The position numbers and the translations under genes were made by a program. The notes beneath the pieces were generated by a model, which worked only from the letters and a program-made list of their open reading frames with translations, had not been told where the DNA came from and searched no databases. From positions 1 to 8,998 of the forward strand of contig CALZKX010000135.1 of the NCBI GenBank assembly GCA_945788155.1: DNA of 8,998 nt, read 5' to 3'. This DNA is from an uncultured Flavobacteriaceae bacterium (GTDB lineage: Bacteria > Bacteroidota > Bacteroidia > Flavobacteriales > Flavobacteriaceae). This document shows, piece by piece, positions 6,484-8,998 of this stretch (the first letter of the stretch is position 1; every line of letters begins with the position of its first letter).

Positions 6484-7782
6484 TTAGTTATACTTTCTTT
6501 TTACGAACCATCTATCGTTTAATGATAAGCTAAGCTGAAAATTTACAAAATTTTCTTTTACTAAATTTTGGTTTATTGTTCCACGTTGTCCAACTTCGAT
6601 TCCAAAATTTACATTAGAAAATGCATTTCCAACTGGTAATCCTACCCCAAAAGACATGCCAAACTCGTTTATTGCCTCGTTTTGTATTTTTAACCCTGTA
6701 TTTTCGTATCTAATTCCCGCTCTATAAACCGCTCTTTTCCAGTATTTGAAGGCATTATATTGCGGTATAAAAAACCCTCCAACCGATATTGTTGAAGCAT
6801 CTTCATAGGTCGCATTTTCAAAACTAAAAATTTCGTTTGAAAATTCACTAGTTTTTAACATGGTGTACTCTGCGCCTAAAAACCATTTTCTAGGTTGACC
6901 AATACCAACGCCTAAGGCTGTTTTGGTAGGTAATGTTAATACTGTTTTGTCTAATCCAAGAGCCTCAAGATCGGTTTCAACTTCAGTTACTGCAAATTCT
7001 TGACCAGTGGAACTTACTACTACACTTGCAAAAGTTCTTTGATTAGTAGAGGTTAAATCTGCTTTTGGAGAAAAAGTAATAGATGATGTTAGTTGCAGTT
7101 TCTCAGAAATCATTGGTGTGTATGTGAGCCCTAAATTAAAATTTAAACCACTTAAATCGGATCTATTTACCTCTCTACTATGATATTGCAGAGGGGTGCC
7201 TTCGTTGTCGTATCTAAAATTAACAACAGTATTTTGCGAATTTCCAAAATTATAGTTTGCATCGACGCCAACTCTTAAATTTTCAGCAAGTAAATACCCT
7301 ATACCTAAAAATGCTTTATTTACACCTCCTTCGCCTCTATACCTATAATTTAAAACATTTTCATCGCTTATAGATTCTAATTTATAACCAACAGATGTGT
7401 ACGGCATTAAACCAAAACCCATACCTAGTCTACCCATAGGAATAGATAACGCTAAATAATCAAAAGTTACAGCATTAGTATTATTGGATACAGTATTGGT
7501 TTTTAAAGTTGTATTTGAGCTACTACCACCAACTGCAAATTTAACAATATGTCCATTACCTAGTGACTTTAATGAGTTTCCAGCATACGATGCTGGATTG
7601 CGTAAATTAACATGAATACTATCTGTAAAAATACTTAATCCTCCCATACTCACATTTTCGGTAGTACCTTTAAATTTTAAACTCCCTAATCCATAAAATG
7701 AATATGGCGAGGTTGTTCCTTCTTGAGCATGAATATTTAAAGCTAAAAATGCTATAAATATTAAACAGATTTGTTTTATCAT
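6484..7782 (-). CDS. Outer-membrane beta-barrel protein, function unknown
   Basis: The 432-residue protein has a signal peptide (hydrophobic 6-16, then IHAQ, cleavage near 19-20). A segment typical of FadL/PorV-like barrels of Bacteroidota follows: SPYSFYGLGSLKFKG, then SMGGLSIFTDS and VNLRNPASYAG (24-68), which would sit at the periplasmic mouth as an N-terminal hatch. From about 75 on, alternating hydrophobic strands separated by polar loops continue to the end, such as LGMGFGLMPYTSVGYKL, AFLGIGYLLAENLRVGVDA, LNFNLGLTYTP and FVNFQLSLSLNDRWF. A length of 432 fits a barrel of around 14 strands. FadL relatives take up hydrophobic molecules and PorV acts in type IX secretion, but I cannot assign either role here. 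Its ATG overlaps the coaX stop by four bases (ATGA), so translation is probably coupled, and the TPR gene follows after 16 bases. Confidence 0.83.
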   Translation of the reverse strand: MIKQICLIFIAFLALNIHAQEGTTSPYSFYGLGSLKFKGTTENVSMGGLSIFTDSIHVNLRNPASYAGNSLKSLGNGHIVKFAVGGSSSNTTLKTNTVSNNTNAVTFDYLALSIPMGRLGMGFGLMPYTSVGYKLESISDENVLNYRYRGEGGVNKAFLGIGYLLAENLRVGVDANYNFGNSQNTVVNFRYDNEGTPLQYHSREVNRSDLSGLNFNLGLTYTPMISEKLQLTSSITFSPKADLTSTNQRTFASVVVSSTGQEFAVTEVETDLEALGLDKTVLTLPTKTALGVGIGQPRKWFLGAEYTMLKTSEFSNEIFSFENATYEDASTISVGGFFIPQYNAFKYWKRAVYRAGIRYENTGLKIQNEAINEFGMSFGVGLPVGNAFSNVNFGIEVGQRGTINQNLVKENFVNFQLSLSLNDRWFVKRKYN

Positions 7783-8510
7783 TCGTTTAAGTTAAATTCT
7801 AATATGAAATTCAAACCTTCTAAAAGAAAATTTGAGTTCGCAAATATGCTACTTTTTAATCGCTTTGACAAGAAATCTGAGTCTCCTCCTGTTAAAATAA
7901 CTGTTAAATCTTTATATTTTTTGTGGTATTTTTCAACAATACCATCAATCTCCATTAAAATTCCATTAATAACTCCAGAATGAATAGATTCCTTTGAAGA
8001 ATTACCAATTAATTTTTTTGGAGCTTTTCTTTTCAATAACGGTAAGTTAACTGTTAAATTATTTAACGAGTTATAGCGCATTGAAATTCCAGGAGATATA
8101 GCACCTCCCAAATACTCGTTTTTTGCATTAATGAAGTCATAAGTTATACAAGTTCCAGCATCAATAATCAATACGTTTTTTTGAGGATATTTTAGAACAG
8201 ACGCACTTACTAAAGCAATTCTATCCACACCTAATGTGTTAGGCGTTTTATACTTGTTTTTAAATGGAATCTTAGTATGAGAGCTTAAAACAATAGTCTC
8301 AAGGTGTTTGGTAATGTTTGTAAGTTGTTCTTGGCTTATATTACCAACTGAAGACATAATTGCTTTGCTTAAAAGCGGTTGTTTTTTTATGAGTTCTTGA
8401 ATTTTAACTTCAATCTCATTTATGTCAATAATCTCTTTATTGACCATTGCACCATCTTGAAAAACAGCAAGTTTCACATTGGTATTCCCAACATCTACAA
8501 TTAAATTCAT
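7779..8510 (-). CDS. coaX: Type III pantothenate kinase
   Basis: CoaX phosphorylates pantothenate with ATP, the first step of coenzyme A synthesis, in the cytoplasm. All expected ASKHA-fold motifs are present (numbered from the ATG): DVGNTN (6-11, phosphate loop), LGVDR (93-97), DAGTCITYD (117-125, with the catalytic Asp region), GGAISPG (135-141) and VILTGGD (204-210). The length of 243 residues is normal for the family. A TTG six bases further upstream (8514-8516) would add only two residues; the ATG at 8508-8510 is the better start because MNLIVDVGNTN is the usual N-terminus. It is the first gene of the minus-strand envelope cluster and overlaps the barrel gene by four bases. Type III kinases are normally not inhibited by coenzyme A, unlike CoaA. 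Confidence 0.95.
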   Translation of the reverse strand: MNLIVDVGNTNVKLAVFQDGAMVNKEIIDINEIEVKIQELIKKQPLLSKAIMSSVGNISQEQLTNITKHLETIVLSSHTKIPFKNKYKTPNTLGVDRIALVSASVLKYPQKNVLIIDAGTCITYDFINAKNEYLGGAISPGISMRYNSLNNLTVNLPLLKRKAPKKLIGNSSKESIHSGVINGILMEIDGIVEKYHKKYKDLTVILTGGDSDFLSKRLKSSIFANSNFLLEGLNFILEFNLNE

Positions 8511-8525
8511 CTGCAAAATAAAAGG

Positions 8526-8537
8526 TGTAAATTTACA
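8526..8537. promoter_or_regulatory. 12-bp perfect palindrome upstream of coaX (possible operator)
   Basis: TGTAAATTTACA is its own reverse complement and lies 15 bases before the coaX ATG, in the 97-base gap shared with the divergent tRNA-Phe promoter. A two-fold symmetric site here could be an operator or part of a promoter core; on the minus strand it contains TAAATTTA, one base off TAnnTTTG. No -33 element is placed correctly for that reading. The sequence is AT-rich, so coincidence is quite possible. Confidence 0.3.
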
Positions 8538-8560
8538 AAACCATTTTTTATATCTTTTAT

Positions 8561-8592
8561 TTTGCGGAATAATAAAATAGACTATATATTTG
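8561..8592 (+). promoter_or_regulatory. Bacteroidota-type promoter for tRNA-Phe
   Basis: A -33 element TTTG (8561-8564) and an exact -7 element TATATTTG (8585-8592, consensus TAnnTTTG) are separated by 20 bases, the usual spacing for the Bacteroidota primary sigma factor. Transcription should begin a few bases before 8600, leaving a very short leader before the mature tRNA 5' end at 8608. This is the most convincing promoter in the window and one of the main reasons for placing the organism in this phylum. Confidence 0.8.
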
Positions 8593-8607
8593 CATCCGCT
8601 TTGGCGA

Positions 8608-8680
<73 letters not shown>

Positions 8681-8683
8681 CTT

Positions 8684-8719
8684 AAAAACCCTGAAACTTT
8701 GTTGCTTTCGGGGTTTTTT
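8684..8719 (+). terminator. Intrinsic terminator after tRNA-Phe
   Basis: AAAAACCCTGAAA (8684-8696) pairs with TTTCGGGGTTTTT (8706-8718) through 13 base pairs including one G-T wobble, around a 9-base loop. The 3' arm runs into a T-rich tract that continues past 8719. It starts 4 bases after the mature tRNA end. The A-rich 5' flank means it could also terminate transcription coming from the other direction, protecting the tRNA. Confidence 0.85.
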
Positions 8720-8738
8720 GTTTTTAACCATTGTTTCA

Positions 8739-8998
8739 ATGCATTTTTTATACATAATTTATAGTCTATCTACGAACACGTATTACGTTGGCGAGACCCA
8801 TAGCACCGATGCACGTCTTGTAAAACACAACGAACATACCTACTCTGGTGGCTTTTCCAAAATTGCAAATGATTGGGACGTGGTTTTAAATTTTGAATGC
8901 CGCTCTAAGGATGATGCACTATTTCTTGAAAAATTTATTAAAAGGATGAAAAGCAGGAAGTTCATCACAAAGGTAATCAAAGACCCATCTATTTTAAC
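8739..8998 (+). CDS. GIY-YIG nuclease-family protein, 3' end outside window (partial)
   Basis: The frame from the ATG at 8739-8741 is open to the window edge (86 codons and 2 bases). The start MHFLYIIYSL gives the first half-motif (IIY in place of GIY) and YYVGET (15-20) the second (YVG in place of YIG). They are followed by the family's conserved Arg in DARLVKHNEH (24-33) and Glu64 in LFLEKFIKRMKSRKFI, the metal-binding position. This is the single-domain small GIY-YIG group (usually about 80-100 residues), sometimes annotated as UvrC-like or endonuclease; it lacks the other UvrC domains as far as seen. The family cuts DNA, but the cellular role of these small stand-alone members is unclear. 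No separate promoter is obvious in the 19 bases between the tRNA terminator and the ATG, so it may depend on read-through. Only a few residues are probably missing. Confidence 0.88.
   Translation, partial: MHFLYIIYSLSTNTYYVGETHSTDARLVKHNEHTYSGGFSKIANDWDVVLNFECRSKDDALFLEKFIKRMKSRKFITKVIKDPSIL

Noticed and set aside
7925..7945. TGGTATT/AATACCA inverted repeat in coaX
   Set aside because: Seven A-T-rich pairs with a 7-base loop and no T-tract; nothing to distinguish it from chance.
7771..7983. Plus-strand open frame opposite the end of coaX
   Set aside because: Overlaps two supported genes on the other strand and has no recognisable features.

Overview
The window looks like an ordinary chromosomal stretch from a member of the Bacteroidota, most likely the family Flavobacteriaceae. 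The DNA is AT-rich. Start codons lack convincing Shine-Dalgarno sequences. The best promoter, in front of the tRNA, has the TTTG / TAnnTTTG form of the Bacteroidota primary sigma factor. The gene content (a GHMP kinase with a GSGYDIA motif, a long PpiD-type isomerase, a CNNM/CBS protein, a lipoprotein-type LptC and type III pantothenate kinase next to an outer-membrane protein) also fits that group. I see no insertion sequence, phage gene, CRISPR array or other sign of recent transfer.

Layout: positions 1-659 (+) hold the C-terminal two thirds or so of a GHMP-family kinase whose start lies before the window. It converges, with only 3 bases between stop codons, on a minus-strand run that fills 663-8510. 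In transcription order this run is coaX (type III pantothenate kinase), an outer-membrane beta-barrel protein, a secreted TPR protein, lptC, a 63-residue two-helix membrane protein, a CNNM/CBS-domain transporter-like protein, and ppiD. The first six genes are tightly packed (ATGA overlap, 16-base gap, TAATG overlap, 53-base gap, 3-base gap) and look like one operon. ppiD follows after 179 bases and may have its own promoter. On the plus strand at the right end, divergent from coaX, a well-formed promoter precedes tRNA-Phe(GAA), followed by a strong intrinsic terminator and then a GIY-YIG nuclease-family gene cut by the window end.

Theme: apart from coaX, the minus-strand cluster is about the cell envelope: LPS transport (LptC), an outer-membrane barrel, a periplasmic repeat protein with three pairs of cysteines, inner-membrane proteins and a periplasmic folding factor. 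The barrel and TPR proteins have no specific function I can name, and the idea that they serve LPS transport or envelope assembly is inference from position.

The most unusual signal is inside lptC. A perfect 12-bp inverted repeat with a 4-base loop is followed on the transcribed strand by seven Us, so a structure with the form of an intrinsic terminator sits in the codons of the lipoprotein signal peptide (5013-5047). A near-consensus -7 promoter element (4513-4520) lies just after lptC, so expression may be reset there. I did not find a clear undescribed defence or mobile system.
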